DNA of 64,000 nucleotides from DATAPE01 sp034667525. Its GTDB lineage: Bacteria > Actinomycetota > CADDZG01 > WHSQ01. A model generated the notes under the pieces. The model was not told where the DNA came from and made no database searches. It was given only the letters and a program-made list of their open reading frames with translations. The stretch lies in NCBI GenBank assembly GCA_034667525.1, contig JAXDJO010000016.1, positions 41,352-105,351 of the forward strand. The letters run 5' to 3'. Shown here one piece after another: positions 26,275 to 33,593 of this stretch. A program made the translations under genes and the position numbers. Position 1 is the first letter of the stretch. Every line of letters starts with the position of its first letter.

Positions 26275-26363
26275 GCGTGAGGAGTTCGCGTGGCGCCCCG
26301 CTGATGCTCTCACTGTCTTGACGCATGTAGATTTGCCGCCTCATCACCGAAGCAGGAGCTGGT

Positions 26364-27380
26364 TTGGATCCCGAACAGATCTACGCAGAAGTCCTAAGTG
26401 AAGAGCAGCAGAAGGGTTCCTCGGCGGCGGTAGCCGAGGGCCGGGCAAAGGCCGCCCGGGCACGCGCGGAGGCGGGTTCTCCCACGCCGAAGGAAGCCAA
26501 GTGGTGGCCCGGGGCGCAGGCCCATCTGGAAGGTGGCGAGGCTCCGGCCGCGGCCGAAGAAGCCCCGGCTGAGGAAGTCGTTGCGGAAGTTCCTGCTCCC
26601 GAGCCCGCCGAAGCCGCCGCCCCGTCTGCTGCGGAGGCTCCCATAGCCGCCGCGGCTCCCCCCGTCGAACCGGCAGCTGCACCGCCTCCCCCTGCCGCGC
26701 CCGTCCCGCAGGAGCCGGCTGCTGCCACCCCACCACCCGCACCCGTGAGCGCACCGGTCCCCGTCGCGGCAGCCTCCGTCCCGACGGCACCGGCCGCGGC
26801 GCAGCCCCTTCCCCCGGGCGTCTCGGCCGGCACCACCACCGGCACGCGCCTTCGCCCCGAGGACGAGTCCGCCACCGAGGCCCAGTTCGAGGGCCAACAG
26901 GCGATGTACGAACGACGCAAGCTGATCGACGACTTGGTGTCGACCGGCGTTCCGGTCGTGACTGCATCCGACGGGGGTGGCTCGCGCGGTGGAGCGTTCC
27001 TCCTGTTTCTGTATCTACTGATCCCTATAGTCGCGATCGCGATCCTCGCCGGCGTGAACAAGGGTGGAGCCGCCGCCCCTGCCGCGGCGAGCTCGGCGCC
27101 CACCGGTCCCACGCTCATCGCCCAGAACGTGCAGTTCACTACGTCTTCGCTGAACCTTCCGGCGAACCAACCCATCACCCTTCACTTCGAAAACAAGGAC
27201 TCAACCCCCCACAATGTCGGGATCTACGACAAGAAGGGCGGCAAGGAGCTATTCAGAGGCAGCCCGATCACCGGGCCCACGACTACCGACTACAAGATCA
27301 GCCCAGTGAAGCCGGGGACCTACTACTTCCAGTGCGATATCCACCCCGAGTCCATGAACGGTTCCGTTACGGTCAAATAG
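26364..27380 (+). CDS. Membrane cupredoxin with cytoplasmic KGSS motif and Ala/Pro linker, paralogue 2
   Basis: The start is TTG 26364, seven bases after AGGAG. Residues 2-38 are a KGSS motif, and about 45-150 an Ala/Pro-rich linker. One membrane span lies near 210-234 (GAFLLFLYLLIPIVAIAILAGV). Residues about 250-338 form a type-1 copper domain with ligands in TPHNV and YYFQCDIHPESMNG. Topology puts the copper domain outside and the KGSS motif in the cytoplasm. It lies just before the Rex-like site and the first nuo operon. Its likely role is electron transfer or copper handling. Confidence 0.85.
   Translation: MDPEQIYAEVLSEEQQKGSSAAVAEGRAKAARARAEAGSPTPKEAKWWPGAQAHLEGGEAPAAAEEAPAEEVVAEVPAPEPAEAAAPSAAEAPIAAAAPPVEPAAAPPPPAAPVPQEPAAATPPPAPVSAPVPVAAASVPTAPAAAQPLPPGVSAGTTTGTRLRPEDESATEAQFEGQQAMYERRKLIDDLVSTGVPVVTASDGGGSRGGAFLLFLYLLIPIVAIAILAGVNKGGAAAPAAASSAPTGPTLIAQNVQFTTSSLNLPANQPITLHFENKDSTPHNVGIYDKKGGKELFRGSPITGPTTTDYKISPVKPGTYYFQCDIHPESMNGSVTVK
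26367..26477 (+). repeat. KGSS motif copy 2 (N-terminus of cupredoxin paralogue 2)
   Basis: Residues 2-38: D-P-E-Q-x-Y-x2-V-L-x-E-E-x2-KGSS-x2-VA-x2-RAKAARARA. The spacing is identical to the other three copies. Confidence 0.75.
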
Positions 27381-27412
27381 CAGCCGGGAGGGGTCAAACC
27401 TTCAAACAGGAC

Positions 27413-27418
27413 TAGACT
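27413..27418 (+). promoter_or_regulatory. Candidate -10 element (TAGACT) for the GGR-nuo operon
   Basis: TAGACT fits the TANNNT form and lies about 75 bases before the GTG start at 27491. The Rex-like operator begins 12 bases downstream, a position suited to blocking RNA polymerase. I found no clear -35. Confidence 0.35.
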
Positions 27419-27429
27419 CGTCGGCGCGC

Positions 27430-27447
27430 TCGTGAAAACTTTCACAA
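27430..27447. promoter_or_regulatory. Rex-type redox operator ahead of the first nuo operon
   Basis: The site reads TCGTGAAAACTTTCACAA. It matches the Rex form TTGTGAA-N4-TTCACAA at 13 of 14 fixed positions, with a perfect GTGAAA/TTTCAC core. Rex senses the NADH/NAD+ ratio and is known to control a nuo operon in Streptomyces. The site lies 43 bases before the first gene of the operon and just after a candidate -10. No rex gene is in the window. Confidence 0.72.
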
Positions 27448-27490
27448 GCTCTGAAACCCGCCTCGCCGGGCATGGAAGGGGGTATCCGCA

Positions 27491-28726
27491 GTGGCCACAG
27501 AAGTCGACGTCGCGATCGTCGGCGGAGGCCCTTCCGGAGCTGCGACCGCACATCTTCTTGCGACCCGTGGCCATTCGGTCTTGGTCTGTGAGAAGAAGGC
27601 GTTTCCGCGCGAGAAGACTTGCGGAGACGGCCTCACCCCTCGAGCGGTAAAGATCCTGGACGAGATGGGCCTCGCTCGGGAGCTGGGAACCTGGGAGAAG
27701 GTCAGGGGGCTGCGGGTCCACGCTGCGGGACGCACGCTGGCGCTTCCCTTCCCGGAGCTGGACGACTTCTGCGACTACGGCTTGGTAAAGCCTCGTAAGG
27801 ATCTGGATCAGATCGTCCTGGACAATGCAGAAGCCGCGGGGGCCAAGGTCCTCTACGAAACCCAAGCGATCGCGCCCACCTTTGACGTGCACGGCAATGT
27901 GATCGGCCTCGTTGCCCGTCGCGAGGGAGACAAGGAAGAGATCCTCGCGAAGTTCGTCGTGTGTGCCGAAGGAGCCGCCACCAAGTTCGCCAAGGCCCTG
28001 GGCCGGGCCCGAGACCTCGAATATCCGATGGGCTTCGCCATCCGCCAGTACTTCGAGTCGCCGATGCAGAGCTCGGGGTGGTTCGAGGCATACCTGGAAG
28101 TGCGATCGGGCCCCGATTCTCTTCCCGGCTACGGCTGGGTGTTTCCGGTCGGAGACGGAACCGTGAACGCAGGAGTCGGCCTGCTCTCGACCTTTGGAGC
28201 GTGGCGAGACATCAATCTGCACGACCTGCAGAGCCATTTCATCGCTCAGCTGCCTCCAGAGTGGGAGGTGAACGCTGACTCGGTGACTTCCAAGCCGCGT
28301 GCCGGCCGGTTGTTCATGGGACAAAGCATCTGGCCCCCCCACGGGTCGGGTTTCGTCCTCACCGGTGACGCTGCCGGGATGATCAATCCCTGCAACGGCG
28401 AGGGCATCGCCTACGCGTATGAGACCGGTCGCATAGCAGGCAGACACATCGACGACGCCCTGCGATTCGGGTCGTCGCGATCGCTCGACGGCTACACCCG
28501 CGAGCTCACTGAGACTTATGGTCCCTACTACCGGCTGGGACGCCGATTCGTGAAGCTGATCGGCCACCCGGTGTTGATGGAGAAGTTGGTTAGTGCCGGC
28601 ATGAGATCCCAGCGCGTGATGGATTTCGCGTTGACCGTGCTTGCCAATCTGGAGGATTCCACCGCGCACAACGGACAGCAGAGGGGGCTAAAGCTGCTCA
28701 AGAAACTGGCTGAGATCAAGCCATGA
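27491..28726 (+). CDS. Geranylgeranyl reductase family FAD-dependent oxidoreductase
   Basis: The 411-residue flavoprotein begins at GTG with the FAD-binding VAIVGGGPSGAATAHLLATRG. It has the family signature EKTCGDGLTPRAVKIL and the second FAD site LTGDAAGMINPCNGEGIAYAYETGR. Members reduce double bonds of isoprenoid chains, including the menaquinone tail in Actinobacteria. It overlaps nuoA by ATGA, which places quinone tailoring and complex I in one operon. The substrate is inferred. Confidence 0.88.
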   Translation: MATEVDVAIVGGGPSGAATAHLLATRGHSVLVCEKKAFPREKTCGDGLTPRAVKILDEMGLARELGTWEKVRGLRVHAAGRTLALPFPELDDFCDYGLVKPRKDLDQIVLDNAEAAGAKVLYETQAIAPTFDVHGNVIGLVARREGDKEEILAKFVVCAEGAATKFAKALGRARDLEYPMGFAIRQYFESPMQSSGWFEAYLEVRSGPDSLPGYGWVFPVGDGTVNAGVGLLSTFGAWRDINLHDLQSHFIAQLPPEWEVNADSVTSKPRAGRLFMGQSIWPPHGSGFVLTGDAAGMINPCNGEGIAYAYETGRIAGRHIDDALRFGSSRSLDGYTRELTETYGPYYRLGRRFVKLIGHPVLMEKLVSAGMRSQRVMDFALTVLANLEDSTAHNGQQRGLKLLKKLAEIKP

Positions 28727-29094
28727 CACTTCCGGCTTACCTTCCGATCCTTTTCCTGGTCATCCTTGCTGCCGGATTTGCTGCGGGCTCCATGCTCGTG
28801 GCATCCAAACTGTCGCCACTGAAGCGATCGATCGCGAAGGAGGAGCCGTACGAGTGCGGCATCGTCCCCGAGCCGGACACTTACACCGACCGCGAACGCT
28901 TCCCGATCAAGTTCTACCTGCTGGCGATGCTGTTCATCGTTTTCGATATCGAGACGGTGTTCCTGTATCCCTGGGCCGTCGCTTACAGGGAGCTGAACCT
29001 GTTCGGCCTCGTTGAGATGCTCGGCTTCATCGGGGTGCTTCTGGCCGCGTATGTCTACGTGTGGAAGCGAGGGGGCCTGGAATGGGCGGAGTAA
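28723..29094 (+). CDS. nuoA: NADH-quinone oxidoreductase subunit A (complex I-1)
   Basis: The 123-residue, three-span protein has the NuoA signature YECGIVPEPDTYTDRERFPIKFYLLAMLFIVFDIETVFLYPWA. The cysteine in the first loop is conserved. It opens the 14-gene nuo cluster, coupled to the preceding reductase gene by ATGA. Confidence 0.97.
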   Translation: MTLPAYLPILFLVILAAGFAAGSMLVASKLSPLKRSIAKEEPYECGIVPEPDTYTDRERFPIKFYLLAMLFIVFDIETVFLYPWAVAYRELNLFGLVEMLGFIGVLLAAYVYVWKRGGLEWAE

Positions 29095-29573
29095 GCGACG
29101 TTCTCGGTGCCAACTTCCTGACCGCTCGTTTGGACAAGCTCGTTAACTGGGCCCGTAAGTCCTCGCTGTGGCCTGCAACCTTTGGACTGGCGTGTTGCGC
29201 TATCGAGATGATGGCTACGACAATGCCGCGTCACGATCTCGCCCGTTTCGGCATGGAAGCCTTTCGTGCCTCTCCGCGGCAAGCAGATCTGATGATCGTT
29301 CCGGGCCGCGTCTCGCAGAAGATGGCGCCGGTATTGCGTCAGGTGTACGACCAGATGACGGAGCCGAAGTGGGTCATCGCCATGGGCGCCTGCGCGTCGA
29401 CCGCCGGTGTCTTCAACAATTACGCGGTGGTTCAGGGGGTCGATCAGATCGTTCCCGTCGACATCTACGTTCCTGGCTGTCCGCCGCGGCCCGAGATGCT
29501 GATCGACGGCATCATGATGCTTCACGAATCGATCACCCGCGGCGACTACTCGGCGAAGCGAGTCTCTGCTTGA
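29082..29573 (+). CDS. nuoB: NADH-quinone oxidoreductase subunit B (complex I-1)
   Basis: ATG 29082 gives 163 residues and a 13-base overlap with nuoA. It ligates cluster N2: tandem cysteines in GLACCAIEMM, then GACAS and VPGCPPRPE, all four present. It passes electrons to quinone at the interface with NuoD and NuoH. Confidence 0.97.
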   Translation: MGGVSDVLGANFLTARLDKLVNWARKSSLWPATFGLACCAIEMMATTMPRHDLARFGMEAFRASPRQADLMIVPGRVSQKMAPVLRQVYDQMTEPKWVIAMGACASTAGVFNNYAVVQGVDQIVPVDIYVPGCPPRPEMLIDGIMMLHESITRGDYSAKRVSA

Positions 29574-29598
29574 TGATGTTCGGCTCCGGTCGGTAGAG

Positions 29599-30267
29599 AT
29601 GGAAAAGAAGTGGGTGAACGCGAAGGAATGGCCGGACCTCGTGCGCGCGCTCACCGACGACGGGTGGTGGCTGGCCGATCTCTGCGGAGTGGATCGGCTG
29701 AATCTTGGCGAGGGAGGCTACGGAGAGGCCGAACGGGAGGGTCTGGGCGGGGCCGCCACCGATGGTCAGAGCGAGGATGCGGCTGGCCAGAGCGGGGCCT
29801 CGACGCCGGAATCCGGGGACGATCGGTTCGAGGTCGTTGCCCAATTCCTTCACCACGAGAGGCGGGAGCGGACGTCGGTGCACGTGCTGGCCGCCGGCGA
29901 TCCCCCAGCGGTGCCCTCGGTGACCGGCCTGTGGCCGACCGCCGATTTCATGGAGCGGGAGGCGTTCGATCTCCTCGGGATCGTCTTCGAGGGCCACCCG
30001 AACCTCAAGCGGATCATGCTGCCAGATGAGTGGGAGGGACATCCCCTGCGCAAGGACTACGGCGTGGGCAAGATCCCGATCGAGTTCATCCCTCAACCTT
30101 TCCTGCAATTCGATTCCCCGCATCAACAGCCGAGCGGTCTGGAGAGTGGATCCCCGGTCGACCGCTTGGGCCAGGCCGAGATCGCCGGGGGGACCAGCGC
30201 CGGTGGGCTGAGCCACCTCGACGACACCAAAGAGAGATCGTCCTCCGACAACGAGGGCCAGGCATGA
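29599..30267 (+). CDS. nuoC: NADH-quinone oxidoreductase subunit C (complex I-1)
   Basis: The 222-residue protein has the NuoC signature TADFMEREAFDLLGIVFEGHPNLKRIMLPDEWEGHPLRKDY. An acidic, Gly/Ala-rich insertion (about residues 37-75) interrupts the N-domain. A polar tail (about 175-222) follows the conserved part; both are unlike the second copy at 45729. It overlaps nuoD by ATGA. Confidence 0.95.
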   Translation: MEKKWVNAKEWPDLVRALTDDGWWLADLCGVDRLNLGEGGYGEAEREGLGGAATDGQSEDAAGQSGASTPESGDDRFEVVAQFLHHERRERTSVHVLAAGDPPAVPSVTGLWPTADFMEREAFDLLGIVFEGHPNLKRIMLPDEWEGHPLRKDYGVGKIPIEFIPQPFLQFDSPHQQPSGLESGSPVDRLGQAEIAGGTSAGGLSHLDDTKERSSSDNEGQA

Positions 30268-31505
30268 GTCGCGGCGCTCAGATCATCGAGGATCTCGAAC
30301 GTCGTGGCCAGGGGGCGTTCGTCGAAGATTTCGACGAACAACAAGATCGCATGGTCATCAACATGGGTCCGGTGCACCCCTCGACCCACGGTGTGCTCCG
30401 CCTTCTCCTCGAACTGAGCGGCGAGACCGTGATCAAGTGCCTCCCCCTGATCGGCTACCTCCACACCGGCATGGAGAAAGAGTGCGAGGACCAGACCTGG
30501 CGCGCCGCCGTCGTGATCGTGACGCGGATGGACTATCTCGCACCTTTCTTCAACGAACAGGTTTACTCGAGTGCAGTTGAAGAGCTGCTCGGGATCGAGG
30601 TTCCTCCGCGCGCCAAGTACATCAGGACGATGATGGCGGAGCTCAACCGGGTCGCCTCACATCTGATCTGGTTCGGGACCCAGGGCTTGGACATGGGCGC
30701 GATGTCCGCGATGTTCTACGGCTTCCGGGAACGAGAGTTATTCCTCGATTTCTTCGAGATGGTCACGGGACTTCGCATGAATCACGGCTACCACATCCCC
30801 GGCGGGGTCTGGGAAGACCTGCCGGAAGGTTGGGAGCAAGCGGTGCGCAGCATCACCAAGCTGATGCCCGGGCGCATCGACGACTACGAAGGTCTGCTGT
30901 CTCAGAACCCCATCTTCCTCGAGCGCACGAAAGGCATCGGAGGTATCAGCAAGGCCGAGGCGCTGGCTCTGGGCGTCACCGGCCCCCTAGCCCGCGCTTC
31001 GGGCATCGATTGGGACCTTCGGCGCGACATGCCCTACGAGGCGTACGGCGATGTGTCCTTTGAAGTTCCCGTGGAGACTGAAGGCGACGTTTACGCCCGC
31101 TATCTCGTGCGGATGCGCGAGATGAGAGAGTCCGTGAAGATAGTCGAGCAACTCGTTGACGGCATGCCCGGCGGCCCGTTCAAGGTGATGGACCCAAAGA
31201 TCATGCCGCCGCCGCGTTCGGAGTTGAACAGCTCCATGGAAGCGGTCATCCACCACTTCAAGATCGTCACCCAGGGCTACACGGTTCCTCGCGGCGAGGC
31301 CTATGTCGCCACCGAATCCCCTCGGGGGGAGCTTGGCGCGTACGTGATCTCCGACGGTGGTACATCGCCTTACCGCATGCACATGCGGGACCCCTCGTTC
31401 GTGAACATGCAAGCGCTCTCTGTGATGGCGCGCGGGGGCCTGGTGGCAGACCTGATCGCGATCATCGCCTCGTTGGATCCGATCATGGGCGGAGTCGACC
31501 GGTGA
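30264..31505 (+). CDS. nuoD: NADH-quinone oxidoreductase subunit D (complex I-1)
   Basis: ATG 30264 gives 413 residues; the open frame upstream is an out-of-frame reading of nuoC. VINMGPVHPSTHGVLRLLLELSGE contains the quinone-site histidine region, and the C-terminus GGLVADLIAIIASLDPIMGGVDR is typical. It forms the quinone cavity with NuoB and NuoH. The end overlaps nuoE by GTGA. Confidence 0.97.
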   Translation: MSRGAQIIEDLERRGQGAFVEDFDEQQDRMVINMGPVHPSTHGVLRLLLELSGETVIKCLPLIGYLHTGMEKECEDQTWRAAVVIVTRMDYLAPFFNEQVYSSAVEELLGIEVPPRAKYIRTMMAELNRVASHLIWFGTQGLDMGAMSAMFYGFRERELFLDFFEMVTGLRMNHGYHIPGGVWEDLPEGWEQAVRSITKLMPGRIDDYEGLLSQNPIFLERTKGIGGISKAEALALGVTGPLARASGIDWDLRRDMPYEAYGDVSFEVPVETEGDVYARYLVRMREMRESVKIVEQLVDGMPGGPFKVMDPKIMPPPRSELNSSMEAVIHHFKIVTQGYTVPRGEAYVATESPRGELGAYVISDGGTSPYRMHMRDPSFVNMQALSVMARGGLVADLIAIIASLDPIMGGVDR

Positions 31506-32167
31506 GAGTTCTGGCAGACGACATGCGCGGTGAGATAGATGGCATCCTCGGCAAGTATCCGAACTCGCGGTCCGCTGCCCTTCCCCTTCTCTTCCTTGTG
31601 CAATCGGTGCAGGGTTACGTGAGTGAGGAGGGCATGAAGGACGTCGCCGACATCCTGGGTCTCACATCAGCGCAGGTACTTGCCACCGCCAGCTTCTACA
31701 CGATGCTTAAGAAGCGGCCGCAGGGCGAATACCTGATCTCGGTGTGCAGGAACATCAGCTGCACGCACCTCGGATCTCGCCGGGTGTTGGCCACACTCGA
31801 AGATCGTCTGGGAGTGAGTGCCGGCGAGACAACCGATGACGGGAGGTTCTCGTTGGAATCGGCAGAGTGCCTCGCCACTTGCGACGGAGCACCAAGCCTT
31901 CAGATCAACTACGAGGACTTCTATCGCGTGACCCCTAAAGACGCCATCGATCTCGTGGACAGGCTCGAGGGCGGCGACAGCATCACGAGTGTCCGCGGTG
32001 AGACCGTCCGCACCGCCAAAGAGATCGCGCGCGAGATAGCGCTTGCGGGGATGCGTATCGCGGAGGCGGGCGTCGAGGAGGCGCGTACGATCGGCGGCGA
32101 ATCTCCTCGCGCCGACACGGCCCCGGGCTTTCGTCCCAAGGTCAAAGGCGAGGGGCAAGATGGCTGA
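31502..32167 (+). CDS. nuoE: NADH-quinone oxidoreductase subunit E (complex I-1), [2Fe-2S]
   Basis: The 221-residue thioredoxin-fold protein has the four cluster ligands in SVCRNISCTHLG (CX4C) and SAECLATCDGAP (CX3C). A polar extension of about 55 residues follows the conserved domain. NuoE is part of the NADH-oxidising module with NuoF and NuoG; no equivalent exists in the second operon. Confidence 0.96.
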   Translation: MRVLADDMRGEIDGILGKYPNSRSAALPLLFLVQSVQGYVSEEGMKDVADILGLTSAQVLATASFYTMLKKRPQGEYLISVCRNISCTHLGSRRVLATLEDRLGVSAGETTDDGRFSLESAECLATCDGAPSLQINYEDFYRVTPKDAIDLVDRLEGGDSITSVRGETVRTAKEIAREIALAGMRIAEAGVEEARTIGGESPRADTAPGFRPKVKGEGQDG

Positions 32168-33593
32168 CTCGACCGCCCCGGTGCAAGAGACTCACGTCGT
32201 GCTGCGGCGCGCCCGCACGTTCCCCCAGGATTCCTGGACCTTGTCACGCGTCTTGGGGGACAACGGTTACGAGTCCGCGAAGGCGGTGATCGGAGGCAAG
32301 TCCCCCGAAGAGACCGTCCAGATCGTGAAGGATTCTGGATTGCGGGGGCGGGGCGGAGCCGGTTTCCCGACGGGGGTGAAGTGGTCCTTCATCCCCAAAG
32401 ACGTTTTTCCTCGATACGTCGTCGTCAATCACGATGAGGGAGAGCCGGGGACCTTCAAAGACCGCGAGATTGCCGAGAGTGACCCGCATCAGCTGATCGA
32501 GGGCATCGCGATAGCAGCGTGGGCCTGTCAGGCCAACAAGGCCTTCATCTATTGCCGGGGGGAGTTCTCACTCGGCTCCCGGCGGATCGATGCTGCGATC
32601 AAAGAGGCTTACGAGCAGGGATTTCTGGGCCGCGGCATCTTCGGCTCGGACTTCGACCTTGACATCGTTCTGCATCGGGGGGCCGGCGCCTACATCTGCG
32701 GGGAGGAATCGGCTCTGCTGGATTCTCTCGAGGGGTATCGGGGCCAGCCGCGCCTTCGTCCGCCGTTCCCGGCGATCAAGGGCTTGTACGGACAGCCGAC
32801 TGTGATCAACAACACCGAAACGTTGTCGACACTGCCCGCGCTGCTCGCCAACGGAGCGGACTGGTTCAAGCAGTGGGGCACGGAGAAATCGCCAGGCACG
32901 AAGGTCTTCTCGGTGTCCGGCCACATCAACAAGCCGGGCAACTACGAGATCCCCCTCGGGACCTCGTTGGCGGATCTTCTCGCGCTGGGCGGCGGGATGC
33001 GCCCCGGCGGCGAGCTGAAAGCGATCATCCCTGGGGGAGCCAGCGCTCCGCTGCTGACGACGACTGACGTGGCCATGGACTTCGAAGCGTTGAAGGATGC
33101 CGGCACGATGCTGGGATCCGGGGCCGTCGTGTTCATGGACGACTCGACGTGCATGGTTCGCAATGCGCTGGTCACAACCGAATTCTTCGAGCACGAATCC
33201 TGCGGCAAGTGCACACCCTGCCGCGAGGGGACGTGGTGGGCGGTCAAGGTTCTCGAGCGCATCGAGCATGGCGAGGGCCGTGACGAGGACTTGGACCTGC
33301 TTCTCGACATCGCCGATGGGATCGACGGTCGCTCCTTCTGTCCGTTGGGAGATGCAGCATCGTGGGCGCTGCGATCGAACGTGCAGCTGTTCCGCGAAGA
33401 GTTCGAGCGGCACGTCATCGATGGACGGTGCCCGTTCGAGCATGACGACAAGGTTCTCGTGGGGGTCCTCAGCGGTGGTGCCCAGGAGCGGAGTGGCATC
33501 GGGCTGGGCGCGGCTGGTGTCGGCCCGCAGCCCTCGGCTGGCATCGACGTGGACCGAGAGGGCGGGGACGGAGCGGCGGGGGAGCGCGACTGA
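32160..33593 (+). CDS. nuoF: NADH-quinone oxidoreductase subunit F (complex I-1), NADH/FMN/[4Fe-4S]
   Basis: ATG 32160 gives 477 residues with an eight-base overlap with nuoE. The NADH/FMN site is GLRGRGGAGFPTGVKWSF with VVNHDEGEPGTFKDRE. ICGEESALLDSLEG and the cluster motif ESCGKCTPCREGT are also intact. A Gly-rich tail of about 35 residues follows the usual end. It is the NADH entry subunit. Confidence 0.97.
   Translation: MADSTAPVQETHVVLRRARTFPQDSWTLSRVLGDNGYESAKAVIGGKSPEETVQIVKDSGLRGRGGAGFPTGVKWSFIPKDVFPRYVVVNHDEGEPGTFKDREIAESDPHQLIEGIAIAAWACQANKAFIYCRGEFSLGSRRIDAAIKEAYEQGFLGRGIFGSDFDLDIVLHRGAGAYICGEESALLDSLEGYRGQPRLRPPFPAIKGLYGQPTVINNTETLSTLPALLANGADWFKQWGTEKSPGTKVFSVSGHINKPGNYEIPLGTSLADLLALGGGMRPGGELKAIIPGGASAPLLTTTDVAMDFEALKDAGTMLGSGAVVFMDDSTCMVRNALVTTEFFEHESCGKCTPCREGTWWAVKVLERIEHGEGRDEDLDLLLDIADGIDGRSFCPLGDAASWALRSNVQLFREEFERHVIDGRCPFEHDDKVLVGVLSGGAQERSGIGLGAAGVGPQPSAGIDVDREGGDGAAGERD

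Noticed and set aside
24844..26313. 489-codon antisense frame over the lipoprotein and prenyl synthase genes
   Set aside because: Composition is that of a reversed coding strand (Arg/His/Gln-rich, no motif), and both sense genes are well supported.
27323..28669. 448-codon antisense frame over the geranylgeranyl reductase family gene
   Set aside because: The sense frame has intact FAD motifs; the antisense protein has none. It would also cover the operator site.
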